From positions 1-43,071 of the IMG/VR virus record IMGVR_UViG_3300017613_002508: DNA of 43,071 nucleotides; one strand, written 5' to 3'. The notes under the pieces were generated by a model that ran no database searches, had not been told where the DNA came from, and saw only the letters and a program-made list of their open reading frames with translations. The DNA is from a virus. The translations under genes and the position numbers were made by a program. Positions 25,400 through 35,149 of the stretch are shown here, one piece after another. Position 1 is the first letter of the stretch. Each line of letters begins with the position of its first letter.

Positions 25400-26887
25400 T
25401 TAATTCGCAAGAATATTCGGGCGAATGGTTGCACAACGAGTAGGATCGTTAACCATGCATCCACCGGTAAACGCTTTGTGCATAGTGTATCCATCCTCGG
25501 GTGATCCCATGTACCTTCTTTCGTTCTGAACCTGATACGGATCTCTCAGACCTGGAACATATCCCATGTAGTCTTCCATCCCTTTTTCAAAAACCAGCTT
25601 GATATTGTCTTCACCACCGGTGCGACCAACATTCAAGATCTGGAATTCGTAGGACTTAGCTACACCCTTGCCTGATGGGTGAGGAATCTTATTCCTTTCC
25701 CTGTCATCAAAGGCGGGATCGACCATAACACCAAGGCGTGTTCCATCTGGCCCCCAGTACTCAACAAAATTCTCACGATATCCATAACCATCACCGGTCT
25801 TATAGATCGGATGGTCGGTATTCAATGGCTGATACAGAGTTGAGTAATTCTTGATTGCCTTATGGAAAAGGTATGCTCCCCACTTTCCGGTCCTCATGAG
25901 AACCTGGCGAGTTTGACCATAACCCCCTTGAGTGTCATCGGTCAGATCCATAATAGCCTCTGTAAGCCATTCGATATCGATATCGAAATCATTGTAGTAA
26001 AGGACATTGGTAGCTTCGATCTGTTGCTCCAGGCCAGCTCCCTGCTCGATCTTGAATCCGGAATATCCAATCTGTTTGAATGTTCCATCTGCTGCACGGT
26101 TGGTGGTTGCAAAGTTCAGAAGCTTATCCTTCATGTCCTGGAACTGCTGCTCAAACTCCCAGTCAGCATACTGCTGCCAGGTCGTCATCACATGTTCCTT
26201 CCCGTCAGAATCGGGAGCTTTCCAGGAGAAAGCAACCGGACGGGAGATCATATTACCTGGACGGGTATCCTGCATACGTACCATCGAGAAGGTGTTCTTC
26301 ATAGAGAACGGGCTGGTGTAGGTCGGTGTTCCACCTTTGATGGAAAGCGTCTTCTCTACGATCGACCATTCTTTTGAGAACCTCTTACCGGCGGTAAGCT
26401 CTGCATAAGGAATGTACAGGTTGGAATCACCAGTGAAAAGCTCACATTCGTAATCCCAGTTTGTTCCATTGGGAACCGGAATATTAACAATCCGGATCGG
26501 GTAAACTGAATTTCTCTCACCAACGATCAGGTTGGTATCTGAGAAATATTGCTCAGGGAATGTCAAGGTGAAACGTGCTCCGGATTTACCCACCTGTGAG
26601 GATGAGGAAATAGCGGATCCGTTCACGGTACAGGAGACAAGAGGAATATTCTTCTTGGCTGAACCTTGCAATCTCCAGCGAAAATCATCATCTGTATCAA
26701 GATACAGAGTGTTGAATTTCTTTAGGAATATGCCAAAGTTCATGCCACGGTTCGCTTTATAAAGCATCGAAACCAATTGACTTGTCTCTTGTGGCTTGAG
26801 TTGATAAATCGCGCCCAAATGATTCTTGGTCGTTAGACCAGCCCAATCTTTAGGTTCGTACTCTTGTAATGGTGATACTCTTTGCAT
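25400..26887 (-). CDS. Major capsid protein, crAss-like HK97-fold candidate
   Basis: The 495-residue product lies downstream of portal and scaffold-like genes, the standard place for the major capsid protein. It is balanced in composition, with Trp/Tyr/Phe-rich strands (WDYECELFTGDSNLYIP), a helical stretch (WQQYADWEFEQQFQDMKDKL) that could be the spine helix, and a conserved-looking end with GYVPGLRDPYQVQNERRYMGSPEDGYTM split by loops. The size matches crAss-like capsid proteins of about 490-510 residues. HK97 fold is inferred from the family, not visible directly. An AT-rich 34-base gap precedes the gene. Confidence 0.8.
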   Translation of the reverse strand: MQRVSPLQEYEPKDWAGLTTKNHLGAIYQLKPQETSQLVSMLYKANRGMNFGIFLKKFNTLYLDTDDDFRWRLQGSAKKNIPLVSCTVNGSAISSSSQVGKSGARFTLTFPEQYFSDTNLIVGERNSVYPIRIVNIPVPNGTNWDYECELFTGDSNLYIPYAELTAGKRFSKEWSIVEKTLSIKGGTPTYTSPFSMKNTFSMVRMQDTRPGNMISRPVAFSWKAPDSDGKEHVMTTWQQYADWEFEQQFQDMKDKLLNFATTNRAADGTFKQIGYSGFKIEQGAGLEQQIEATNVLYYNDFDIDIEWLTEAIMDLTDDTQGGYGQTRQVLMRTGKWGAYLFHKAIKNYSTLYQPLNTDHPIYKTGDGYGYRENFVEYWGPDGTRLGVMVDPAFDDRERNKIPHPSGKGVAKSYEFQILNVGRTGGEDNIKLVFEKGMEDYMGYVPGLRDPYQVQNERRYMGSPEDGYTMHKAFTGGCMVNDPTRCATIRPNILAN

Positions 26888-26921
26888 TGTGATTTAATTT
26901 AAATCGATTTGAATTATAGTT

Positions 26922-28196
26922 TTATATCTTAAATGGAAATACGAAATCTTGTTCTTCTTTTTCTTTTTTCTTCGTAACTGCTGCCTCCCCTTGTGCTTCT
27001 GACTTATCGCCACTCATCTTTTTAATAAACTCCTTTGAAGCACTTGTCTTAGCACTTTTAACCAGATCATCGAACTTCGGATCTTTATCAAAAAGCCCCT
27101 GAGATATGAAGTAGTTCAATCTCATCTCAAAAGCAATCGGATCTTTAGCACGAAGCTCCATGACGCGGCTTATAGGAATCTGACCACCCTGACCATTATC
27201 AGCATATCTTACAGGGACTGTCATATCCTTAATAAGCTGATCATGCTCTGCTTTGGTGAGCTCCTTGCCCGGGATTATCTCCTTAGTGCCAGAAACAGCG
27301 GTTTTGATCTTTTCCTGTGTCTCCGAATTCTTCTTATCCCTCTTCTCCTTCTCTACTTTAGCGGTATTTCTTAGATCATCACGCTCCTTGGTTATCTCTT
27401 TCTGTATCTCTTTGAGTCCTTCAGTAGCTTCTGTAAGAAGTGATTCGTTATCCTTTGCAACCTGTATAAGCTGCTTAACTTTTTTCTCGGATAATCCCTT
27501 CATATAAAGAGAATCGGAATAGATAGCCTCCTGGTTCTCCTCACTCTCCTCAAGTTCAGAAACTTTGATATTACCATATGTCTCTTCCAGAGAAAGGTTT
27601 TCCTGTAGAGATTGTGGATCTACTCCGGATTTGATATCGTCATAGATCTGTTTCGCCTCTCCAAGCTTTACTAATTCAGCATCAATACCTTCTTTGATAC
27701 TGGCATCGATGTTAGTTTGGATATGCTCATTGATCTTGACAGCCTGATCCTCGGTCTTAAGCTCCTTGATGGATTCAAGATCAAAGTCGGGTAAGAGGCC
27801 ATTTTCGTGAAGAGCCGCAGCATGGAGATACATCGGAGATAAATTCTCTTCGCCTTCCTTGGCCTCTGTACCCTCCTTTGGTTTTTCACCGCCTTTGGGT
27901 TGTTCTTTTTTTTCCTCCTTTGCTGCTGATGTTGCTTTATCTACGATGATTGTATCATCTATTTTTTCTGCTGGTTTACCTTCTTTCCCCTCATCATCAT
28001 CATCAGGGGGATCATCGGCATTAGTTCCTGACGGTTCTCCACCTCCGCCTTTGTCAACCTCCTCTTGAGCCTCCGCTGGTAATTCTTCCTCGGGGGCATC
28101 AACAGTGATCAAGTCATCCATCCCATCAAAGTTCATGTTGTCAAACAATTGCTCATCAGTAGATCGAGTGTCTTCTGCTGCTTTTGTGTCTGCCAT
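26922..28196 (-). CDS. Acidic coiled-coil protein, scaffold candidate
   Basis: The 424-residue protein is extremely acidic in its first 130 residues (Asp/Glu/Gly/Pro rich, apparently disordered). It then has long charged helices with coiled-coil character (about 210-330, many Lys/Glu and the segment ITKERDDLRNTAKVEKEKRD) and a Lys-rich C-terminus ending VFPFKI. Composition, length and location between portal and capsid gene are those of phage internal scaffolding proteins. A ribosome binding site GAAAGGAGATT is placed four bases before its ATG. Absence of a recognisable protease domain suggests it is expelled intact or cut by another enzyme. Confidence 0.75.
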   Translation of the reverse strand: MADTKAAEDTRSTDEQLFDNMNFDGMDDLITVDAPEEELPAEAQEEVDKGGGGEPSGTNADDPPDDDDEGKEGKPAEKIDDTIIVDKATSAAKEEKKEQPKGGEKPKEGTEAKEGEENLSPMYLHAAALHENGLLPDFDLESIKELKTEDQAVKINEHIQTNIDASIKEGIDAELVKLGEAKQIYDDIKSGVDPQSLQENLSLEETYGNIKVSELEESEENQEAIYSDSLYMKGLSEKKVKQLIQVAKDNESLLTEATEGLKEIQKEITKERDDLRNTAKVEKEKRDKKNSETQEKIKTAVSGTKEIIPGKELTKAEHDQLIKDMTVPVRYADNGQGGQIPISRVMELRAKDPIAFEMRLNYFISQGLFDKDPKFDDLVKSAKTSASKEFIKKMSGDKSEAQGEAAVTKKKEKEEQDFVFPFKI

Positions 28197-28316
28197 TTTA
28201 ATCTCCTTTCAATATTTACAATTTTAATTAATAAATAATACTATTTCAAGAGTATCACCACTCCTATATAAAACGATATATAGATAAAATATATAATTTT
28301 TTTATATATAATTAAA
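28197..28316 (-). promoter_or_regulatory. AT-rich promoter-bearing gap before the scaffold gene
   Basis: This 120-base gap is the largest in the capsid region. On the minus strand it has TTGAAA (28244-28249), a 17-base spacer and TAAAAT (28221-28226), a sigma70-like arrangement, and an AAAGGAG ribosome binding site close to the gene. Bacteroidota primary promoters use a different consensus, so the match may be fortuitous. An AT-only hairpin (arms 28290-28296 and 28302-28308) lies next to the portal stop; it is too weak for a confident terminator. Confidence 0.4.
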
Positions 28317-30740
28317 TTATACACTTTGCTTCGCAGGACGCATTCTCGCTATCTTTTCACTGCTTTTTATTTGCATGCCCGTTCTCTTCTCTTGCGATTT
28401 TAGAGCCGCATAGAACTGCTCTGAACGTGCTAACATCTCCTTACGTTTCTGCTCCAGATTCTTATTCAATTTAGTAAGCTCAAGTTGTAACTTTTCAGTA
28501 TCCTCACCCTTATCCTGCTTGATACGTGCTTCCTCAAGCTTACCAAGAATCTCCATCTCTGTCTGCATAATATCAGCCTCTATACGGCCAAACTCGATTC
28601 TCTCTTTCTGCTCCATCTCCATTTGCTTCAACTGATTGATAGCTTGCTGAACTCTCTCCTGGCTCTCAATGGCTTCTTTACGTGCATCATCCTCACGCTC
28701 GTTAGCCTGCTGTTCGCTGGCTTCGAGTTTCTTTATCATACTGGCAACGGATGTATCACGATAGATTGAGAATATATCTTTAAAGGTAGCCTTGTCATTC
28801 TGCAGAGCAGCTTGTGCCAGGGTTTTAATTGCACTTATCAACTCAGCATCATTCCGACCATCAGATACATAATATCCATATTCTGATTCAGCGAAGCGCC
28901 TACCATCAACGGTAATCGTTTGTGTTATTAAACCATCATCAACATACTGCAGTTTCTTTGCAGCATCGCCCTCTGCATATCTCCAGGCATGCTTGGCTGT
29001 CTCAACAAGAAGTTCAATTACACGAAGCTTTGTATTATCATGAAGGGAGAACCACTCTTCGGTAACGTGGGAACTATTGGTAATGGCAAGCTCCGCTCCA
29101 CCCTTTGTCTCACGGTTGCCAATATCTCCCTCACGTTGTGGGGAGACACCGGCTACCTCAGCAAGTTCAGATTTAACATATCTGGCAAGCTCCAGGTTGG
29201 CTCTTATCACATCAGCTGAATCCAGCTGTAGGACATCGGATCCACGCTGTTTAACAGTTCCAACAAGTTTGCCGGTAGCATTTCCTTTCTTCCCTTCTTT
29301 AAATGAATCCTTGATCATATAACCATTAGCCTCGGCATACATCATTACCAGTTCTTCATCCCAACCATCAGGGATCTCTGCCAGGTCCAGTTCAGCAATA
29401 CGGCCCTTGTTTCGTGCTGAAGCAAGCTCGGTGCGCCTCATATAAACATTATATAGATATTTATAAGGCTTCACACGGTCCATCAGTGAGATACCCGTTC
29501 CACCGATTCGATAAACAGTTCCTGCATATGGGGGAAGGCAGATAGAAGGATTGCTCATCTTGGTTCCTATCCTTGGCAGGGGCTCTATCCTCTTGTACAT
29601 ATCATGACCAATACGATAACCCTGCCACCACTCATTGATCCAGTGCCAGTCGATAGTCCACCCCTGACCCTCAAAGTTCTTAATTGGAAAATTCTCATCA
29701 ACGATTGTTGATTGCTCCGTACCCTCCTCATCAAAATAGGTAAGCATTCCTATCTTTCTACGCGATTTCCGAACGACACGTATAACGCGGATATTACCAT
29801 CAGCATCAAAATTGCCTGTATATGAGTAAAGATCTGATCCATCTACAGTTATCAACTGTGAGTTACTCATATTCAATGATTCATCAGCAGCATTCCATGG
29901 ACCTGCAGGGACAGCCTCGCCGCCCCATCGATTCCTTCTTGAGCCCTCTTCGAGCTCATCGATCTCCTTATCCGAAAGTTCCTTCCAGAACTCATCGATC
30001 ACCTTGCCGGTAGAGACAAACTGATCACTGACGATAATATCTGAATCCTCGATCTTATGGCTATTGCCCATTCCAAAGGTTGATATACCCAGGATATTCT
30101 CTTTTTCGATCATCGGCTCACCATGGGAGATACCGGCACCATAGATCTCTTCTGCACCTACAAGCACATCATAAAAGGCAGAAGAAAATATCTCTTTAAG
30201 TTTCTGAGTATACCAGAAATACTCAATAATCCTGGATCCCATAACCTCACCAAAATCCTGATAGTCATAATGCTGATAGTGTTGCAACTGACGTAGCCTA
30301 CGTCCTGCCTGCTCTTCATTATAATTGGGATCCTGTATAGACTCAGCTATCAGAGCTTTGATCTGGTTACCCATATCAAATTCTTTCTTACTGATAGCAT
30401 CTTCATTCACTGATCGTAATCGCCAATCGAATCTACGTTTAGCCTCTTCGCCCTTAAGGACATTGAACTTTGCTATCTCGATAGGATAGTTCTGTATCTT
30501 GGCTGGAAACTTAACACCACGAATACCCATGGGATTAAATGCCTGTTCAATATCTTTTTCATCAATAATCCCATCTATAAGATCAAAATTGATCTTTTTT
30601 GCCGCCCTGCTTTTTCTTACCCTGCTGCTATCACCGGTTGTAATTGTGACACCAGCCTCGACACATTCAATCCCCCACTTCTTATTTTTATCTGCAAGGG
30701 CTTTTTTCTGTGCGGGAAACTGTGTGATTCTCATTGCCAT
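28317..30740 (-). CDS. Portal protein, crAss-like
   Basis: The 807-residue product directly follows the large terminase, as portal genes do. The central part is mixed alpha/beta with many Tyr/Trp. The last ~170 residues (about 630-800) are a long Glu/Lys/Gln-rich helical barrel or coiled-coil region, ending in a basic tail. A large, helix-ended portal of about 800 residues is typical of crAss-like podoviruses. The protein would form the twelve-subunit ring through which the terminase packages DNA and to which the connector paralogues bind. The ATG lies 17 bases after the terminase stop. Confidence 0.8.
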   Translation of the reverse strand: MAMRITQFPAQKKALADKNKKWGIECVEAGVTITTGDSSRVRKSRAAKKINFDLIDGIIDEKDIEQAFNPMGIRGVKFPAKIQNYPIEIAKFNVLKGEEAKRRFDWRLRSVNEDAISKKEFDMGNQIKALIAESIQDPNYNEEQAGRRLRQLQHYQHYDYQDFGEVMGSRIIEYFWYTQKLKEIFSSAFYDVLVGAEEIYGAGISHGEPMIEKENILGISTFGMGNSHKIEDSDIIVSDQFVSTGKVIDEFWKELSDKEIDELEEGSRRNRWGGEAVPAGPWNAADESLNMSNSQLITVDGSDLYSYTGNFDADGNIRVIRVVRKSRRKIGMLTYFDEEGTEQSTIVDENFPIKNFEGQGWTIDWHWINEWWQGYRIGHDMYKRIEPLPRIGTKMSNPSICLPPYAGTVYRIGGTGISLMDRVKPYKYLYNVYMRRTELASARNKGRIAELDLAEIPDGWDEELVMMYAEANGYMIKDSFKEGKKGNATGKLVGTVKQRGSDVLQLDSADVIRANLELARYVKSELAEVAGVSPQREGDIGNRETKGGAELAITNSSHVTEEWFSLHDNTKLRVIELLVETAKHAWRYAEGDAAKKLQYVDDGLITQTITVDGRRFAESEYGYYVSDGRNDAELISAIKTLAQAALQNDKATFKDIFSIYRDTSVASMIKKLEASEQQANEREDDARKEAIESQERVQQAINQLKQMEMEQKERIEFGRIEADIMQTEMEILGKLEEARIKQDKGEDTEKLQLELTKLNKNLEQKRKEMLARSEQFYAALKSQEKRTGMQIKSSEKIARMRPAKQSV

Positions 30741-30757
30741 GGTTACTAATTTTATGT

Positions 30758-33700
30758 TTATCGTCTTTCAATCTGCATCCTTCTGTCTATAACTGCAAAA
30801 GGATCACTCTTTTCAGTCATTTTCTCCTGAAACATCTCCATGCGCGAGAAGAATTCGGGAACGGCTGCTCGTTGCTGCTCCTCTTCGGGTATGATATTTT
30901 GAACATCTTCCTTAAGAATCATTAGCATCTGTAATGCATCTACACGGTCAAAGTTACCGTCTTTGTACCAGTAAATCAATTCCTGTAATAATGGTATGCT
31001 GCGTATAGTGTGTAAATTCAGTCGCTCACTCCCTGGAGCAACGGGCGATGTAAGCCATATTAGAATGAGCTCCCTGCCCCATTTTTTGATCGGCAATGTG
31101 GCTGGTGTTCCAGCGCCACGGTTTAGTAAGGACTTATCAAAGATCTTATCATGAACGATCTTAGGAGTATCACATAAAAGGTGAGCATGATGCTTACCAT
31201 TAAAGTATGTGAACAATCCCTTCCAGTTATTCTCATAGTTGCACTTCGCATTATAGTATAATAATAACCGGCGCACATTCTCATAGTAGTTATTGGCTGT
31301 ATTTGGTCTTCCGGTATATTCAGCTACAATGCGCTCGGTAAGCTTATTCATTATAAAAGTGCTTCCCAATGAATCGGTTGTTGATTCATCATGATCATAA
31401 GTATCATTACCGGCCAGGTATATCCCATGAGGAATAATACCTTCAGAATTTGCCACCGGATGTTCATAAATCACAATGGCACCTTCGATATTCTTCTTAT
31501 CGGTCTGCGGGTAAACGCGAATAGGTTTTGCTGTTGGATCCAGTTTCCATTCATACTTCTCAGTCTCCAGGTTAAGCGAAAGCTTTCCAACATATTCAAG
31601 ATCCTCAAAATCTTCAGGGCTGGAGCGAAGATGGTTCAGATGCTCCTTAAGATCATTGATCGGGAAGATCGTTCCTCCCAGGCGCATGATAGCCTCCTGT
31701 GGCTTGCGTGGCTCTTCAGCAATAAACCTTGTTATAGTCTCAGGATTCTTTGTCGCCTTTATCACATGGTCCCGGGATGCATCTGTAAGCTGACGAGCGA
31801 TATCATTGATGCTATTACCATCTTTATCCATAGCACCTTCAAGGTTTTGCTCTACGGATACAAAATGTCCACACTTGCCATTAGATGCTGCATCGTCCCA
31901 TATGTTGGGAACAAGATGAACATTGTAAGCTCCACCTTCATAAAACAACTGTTCAAGGCCCATGATATCTACATCCTCTGTACCTCCAGTACCAAAGGCG
32001 CACTGCAACCCAAAGGTCAAGCGTCCCTGCTGCATACTCTTCAAGGATATATTCCAGGCTTTGATAAGATGAGGATTCTTCCCTGATTCTTCATACAATA
32101 TCAATTTACCCCTTTTACCACGAGCCTTGTTCCAGTTGTTCTTAAGAGTAACTCCGATGATCTCACTCTTGAATCCTCTTTCTATTCTTAATCCTCCAGT
32201 CTCATAATAGTAGGAAGATCTTTTATGCATTATTGAATCATGACGCTGCCTACGCTTTCCCCATGGAGTGTATTGCTCCACATGGTCCATCATCTCCCAG
32301 GCTTTAGTAAGAAGCCCGTCACTAACCAGATATTCTTTTTCATCTGCAAATACATAGGACTTGGATCCGGGGATAAGATAATAGTTCCTATTACACATCC
32401 CTCCACCTTTGAATGAATTATGTGTTGGAATAAAATTAGTTGTCAAATAAAGATGATCCTTACTGTTTATATAGATGCAGGTTGATTCTTCTTTATAATT
32501 AAGTTTTTTAATTGCTTTAATACCTATTCTATCCTGATGCTGTTGTTTTCTGTTAGCAATAGCATTCTCAAGTGTTTTTGCTTTTCGTTGTAGTTTAAAT
32601 ATTTGGTAATAAGTTGTAATAGATAAAACCCAAGTATCTCTAACTATTGATTTATTACCATTTCCAAAATCAGTTAATTTCCCGCCAAGATTTGTTTTTG
32701 ATTTCTTACATCGAATTCCAAGGCTTCTTAAAATCCAAGCAAGATCATCAATGAGAGTTTCAGAACTACTTGTGAATCGTGCATTTCCAGCTTTGCTAAC
32801 AGTTCCATCAGTATCCATAAGTCCCTTGACAAGCTCTGTACGTTGTTCTGTGGACCCGTATTTATATTCATCTGGAATGAACTTATTATAGGATTTAACA
32901 TTAAGTTTCAACTTTTTAATATCACGCATTAACTTATGATACCCCTGAATCTTTGATTTAATAATATATCCATAATCGGTCCACTTATCTTTTGCAAGAT
33001 TATAATTAGAACCAAGCAAAAAGTTCATGTAAAATAATATCTCGGTATCTGCAGTCGAAAATTTAATTTGACTTCCAGAGATTCCTCCATCACCTATTAA
33101 TAGACCAAGAAGATATGGATCTATATTATATTCTTTCTCATCAAATTTGACGGGAAAAATAGATGGTACTTTATACGAGTAAGATGACTTGCTTGTATCT
33201 TTGTGCTGTTTAAGATTCTGACTTAATAAATATTCTGTAGTAACAACATTATACTTACCTTTCGTATTGTAGACTCCCCATAGATGCTCAAGACCACAAC
33301 GCACCTTTCTCCCATCATGAAACTCAACTTCATAAACATCACATTTACCTTGAGGTATCACTTCGAGTATCTTAACTGGCACTCCTAACTTTCCTATTAC
33401 ATAATCACCTTCTCTTAAATCTCCCATAGACACAAAGCCTATAGGAGTTAGAACAGGTTCACTATTTGGTTCTTGATACCCACGACCACGAGTTTTAATG
33501 ATTGCTGCATGTTGACCATATTTTTCAGCTTGCTCCAGATAATGATAATACTGATAATCGCCGTCCCAAAAATCAGGGAAGTCCCACTCACGATCTGCCT
33601 GGGCCTGCTGTAATAGAGCCTCCATATTAACAACAACTCCATCTTCCTCTTTAATCTCAACAGCTTTATAAATGGGAGAATAGTTCAGATACCAATAAAA

Positions 33701-33928
33701 ATAGCCGGGTATCCAATCCCGGCCTATATTATATCCATATACTGATCTTCTGGCTTCCTCTTCCCAAAACTTGTAGTACTTGCTTGAGGAGTGTGAGTTT
33801 GGTGGATAATTCGTATAGCGACCAAACTCCTTGAAGTGTAGTGCTGACTCACAGAACTCTTCAGTGTTATAATGGGGCGTACTCTTAAAATACCCATTCT
33901 CTATTATATCCGGTGCAACCTCTTCCAT
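30758..33928 (-). CDS. terL: Terminase large subunit precursor containing an intein
   Basis: The 1056-residue precursor is a DNA-packaging ATPase/nuclease interrupted at residues 152-504 by an intein. After splicing the Walker A-like segment reads KTRGRGY joined to SFKGGG, giving a 703-residue protein. The Walker B-like segment is KLILYEE at 608-614, with the acidic pair in place. The RNase H-like nuclease starts near IYLAGNDTYDHDE at 836-848, with Asp842 as a likely metal ligand. The N-terminal 150 residues are aromatic-rich, as in crAss-like terminases. The gene abuts the gene upstream and is followed by portal. Without splicing the P-loop would be broken, so activity should depend on intein excision. 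Confidence 0.9.
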   Translation of the reverse strand: MEEVAPDIIENGYFKSTPHYNTEEFCESALHFKEFGRYTNYPPNSHSSSKYYKFWEEEARRSVYGYNIGRDWIPGYFYWYLNYSPIYKAVEIKEEDGVVVNMEALLQQAQADREWDFPDFWDGDYQYYHYLEQAEKYGQHAAIIKTRGRGYQEPNSEPVLTPIGFVSMGDLREGDYVIGKLGVPVKILEVIPQGKCDVYEVEFHDGRKVRCGLEHLWGVYNTKGKYNVVTTEYLLSQNLKQHKDTSKSSYSYKVPSIFPVKFDEKEYNIDPYLLGLLIGDGGISGSQIKFSTADTEILFYMNFLLGSNYNLAKDKWTDYGYIIKSKIQGYHKLMRDIKKLKLNVKSYNKFIPDEYKYGSTEQRTELVKGLMDTDGTVSKAGNARFTSSSETLIDDLAWILRSLGIRCKKSKTNLGGKLTDFGNGNKSIVRDTWVLSITTYYQIFKLQRKAKTLENAIANRKQQHQDRIGIKAIKKLNYKEESTCIYINSKDHLYLTTNFIPTHNSFKGGGMCNRNYYLIPGSKSYVFADEKEYLVSDGLLTKAWEMMDHVEQYTPWGKRRQRHDSIMHKRSSYYYETGGLRIERGFKSEIIGVTLKNNWNKARGKRGKLILYEESGKNPHLIKAWNISLKSMQQGRLTFGLQCAFGTGGTEDVDIMGLEQLFYEGGAYNVHLVPNIWDDAASNGKCGHFVSVEQNLEGAMDKDGNSINDIARQLTDASRDHVIKATKNPETITRFIAEEPRKPQEAIMRLGGTIFPINDLKEHLNHLRSSPEDFEDLEYVGKLSLNLETEKYEWKLDPTAKPIRVYPQTDKKNIEGAIVIYEHPVANSEGIIPHGIYLAGNDTYDHDESTTDSLGSTFIMNKLTERIVAEYTGRPNTANNYYENVRRLLLYYNAKCNYENNWKGLFTYFNGKHHAHLLCDTPKIVHDKIFDKSLLNRGAGTPATLPIKKWGRELILIWLTSPVAPGSERLNLHTIRSIPLLQELIYWYKDGNFDRVDALQMLMILKEDVQNIIPEEEQQRAAVPEFFSRMEMFQEKMTEKSDPFAVIDRRMQIERR
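32417..33475 (-). mobile_element. LAGLIDADG intein in the terminase P-loop
   Basis: The 353-residue element starts at Gln152 (EPNSEPVLT...MGDLREGDYVIG, block A) and ends with THN before Ser505. A block-B-like segment with GLEH lies near residue 215. Two LAGLIDADG motifs are visible: YLLGLLIGDG at 272-281 and LVKGLMDTDG at 366-375, each with the acidic residue for metal binding, so the homing endonuclease looks intact. Gln at position 1 replaces the usual Cys or Ser nucleophile. The His-Asn end and Ser+1 are normal. Insertion in the ATP-binding loop is a classic intein site. Confidence 0.93.
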
Positions 33929-34485
33929 TAATTATCCTTATTCTTTAACCATGTTGCCTTCTGTGGATCTTCAAATATACCAACATGTCCACCACCACGG
34001 ATCTGCATATCATCATCCTCACCACGCACTTTCTTCTCCCATTTCTCAATTTTCTCAACGATTGCTTCTACATCCTTGAGTGCTGTTGTCAGCGCCTTGG
34101 GATTATATTTATTGGCATCATCACCTTTCTTGAATGATAGTTCGCCATAGAACTCCATAAGCGAGTCAACCGTTTCCCGAACGTTCTTCAGATAGCGCAT
34201 GGAGTAGGTTTCCTGCATCGCTTCATACTTTACAATAGCTTCTTGGATAAATTCATCGGGCTCGTATTTATCATCCTTCATGATCTCACGACCAACCATT
34301 GCTGCTTTCTCTTCTCCATATATATTATATTCGGAAAGATAATCTGCCATAAAATAAACATAGGCAAGCTCCATTATGGCTCTTGCCTTATCCCTGGACT
34401 TGTCGCTGTCCCATATTCGTTTAAACTCTGGCACAAACAGTGCCTTTGCTTCAATTGTTGGATTCCCTTCTTTTAGCTCGAACAT
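33928..34485 (-). CDS. Terminase-adjacent helical protein, possible small terminase subunit
   Basis: The 185-residue protein is mostly helical (FVPEFKRIWDSDKSRDKARAIM, then a Tyr/Met-rich region and a Lys/Glu-rich helix at about 135-160) with a Gly/Asp-rich linker and a short C-terminal tail. It lies directly upstream of the large terminase gene, sharing a base with it, which is the usual place for the small terminase subunit. No helix-turn-helix is obvious, so the call is by position, and a packaging or head protein is possible. Confidence 0.5.
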   Translation of the reverse strand: MFELKEGNPTIEAKALFVPEFKRIWDSDKSRDKARAIMELAYVYFMADYLSEYNIYGEEKAAMVGREIMKDDKYEPDEFIQEAIVKYEAMQETYSMRYLKNVRETVDSLMEFYGELSFKKGDDANKYNPKALTTALKDVEAIVEKIEKWEKKVRGEDDDMQIRGGGHVGIFEDPQKATWLKNKDN

Positions 34486-34729
34486 CCTTTAATTGATTTT
34501 TCAGTTTATTAATATAATACTTTTTCTTCTTGGGCAATATCTTAAATGTAAAAAGATAAGGTAGTAGTATGTATGGAAAGTACTCATCTTTTACATTTGC
34601 CTTTTTCATATATGACCGGGCACATTCGAACTGAGATATAATTACATTACGAACTATGTCCGGATCAGTCTGGTTTCTACGAGCAATATCCTTAACCAGA
34701 TGTGTAAACTTCTTACTCCTTATGTCCAT
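34451..34729 (-). CDS. Small basic protein upstream of the terminase pair
   Basis: The 92-residue product is very basic (Lys/Arg about a quarter of residues) and helical, opening MDIRSKKFTHLVKDIARRN and closing with KKKKYYINKLKNQLKDVRAKRRE. It overlaps both neighbours: by 17 bases at its start and 35 bases at its end. The charge suggests nucleic acid binding. It could act with the winged-helix-like protein upstream or in packaging. No family is recognised. Confidence 0.55.
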   Translation of the reverse strand: MDIRSKKFTHLVKDIARRNQTDPDIVRNVIISQFECARSYMKKANVKDEYFPYILLPYLFTFKILPKKKKYYINKLKNQLKDVRAKRRESNN

Positions 34730-35117
34730 TCAACTGAAATTTGAAACTCAACTCCCTCCCGTCATTTGGATAGACAATAAATACGCTCCTTATCTTTTTT
34801 CCATCCAGAACCTTAATCGCTCTGAGTTGTGAAAGATAATTGTTAAGATGGTGCTCTTTCAAACCAAGCTTACTGGCAATTTTCAACTTCACATCTCTGG
34901 AGAATACTATCTCCCATTTTATCTCTTCTGTTTCATCCTTGTATTGATCATTATAGTAAAGCAACTCAGCGAGTATCTGTAGCGGTATATCACTCAAGCT
35001 GGTTTTTTTTCTATTGATCTTCCATAGGATACTTTCAATTATCGGTTTTTTAAGAATCAAATACTCCCTAAAAAACTTCTCTTTCGTGGTGACGATCTCA
35101 ACTGATTCAGTTTGCAT
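34713..35117 (-). CDS. Winged-helix-like DNA-binding protein at the head of the late block
   Basis: I start at the ATG at 35117 (134 residues), which has an AGGAGCA ribosome binding site. A TTG at 35195 would extend the frame through a terminator hairpin. The C-terminal half contains a helix-turn-helix-like segment (KLKIASKLGLKEHHLNNYLSQLRA, split as helix-turn-helix) followed by a two-stranded wing (VLDGKKIRSVFIVYP). The first half is helical and basic. Its position just after a terminator and before the terminase genes suggests a regulator of late transcription or replication/packaging control. This is inference from the fold-like pattern. Confidence 0.55.
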   Translation of the reverse strand: MQTESVEIVTTKEKFFREYLILKKPIIESILWKINRKKTSLSDIPLQILAELLYYNDQYKDETEEIKWEIVFSRDVKLKIASKLGLKEHHLNNYLSQLRAIKVLDGKKIRSVFIVYPNDGRELSFKFQLNGHKE

Positions 35118-35149
35118 TGCTCCTGAATAATATTGTTTAAAATTTGTGA

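Noticed and set aside
28290-28308. AT-only hairpin after the portal gene as a terminator
   Set aside because: The stem is seven A-T pairs with a T-only loop, too weak for a confident intrinsic terminator. It more likely reflects AT-rich intergenic DNA.
32417-33475. Group I or II intron in the terminase gene
   Set aside because: The insert is an in-frame coding region with intein ends and LAGLIDADG motifs, so protein splicing explains it without an RNA intron.
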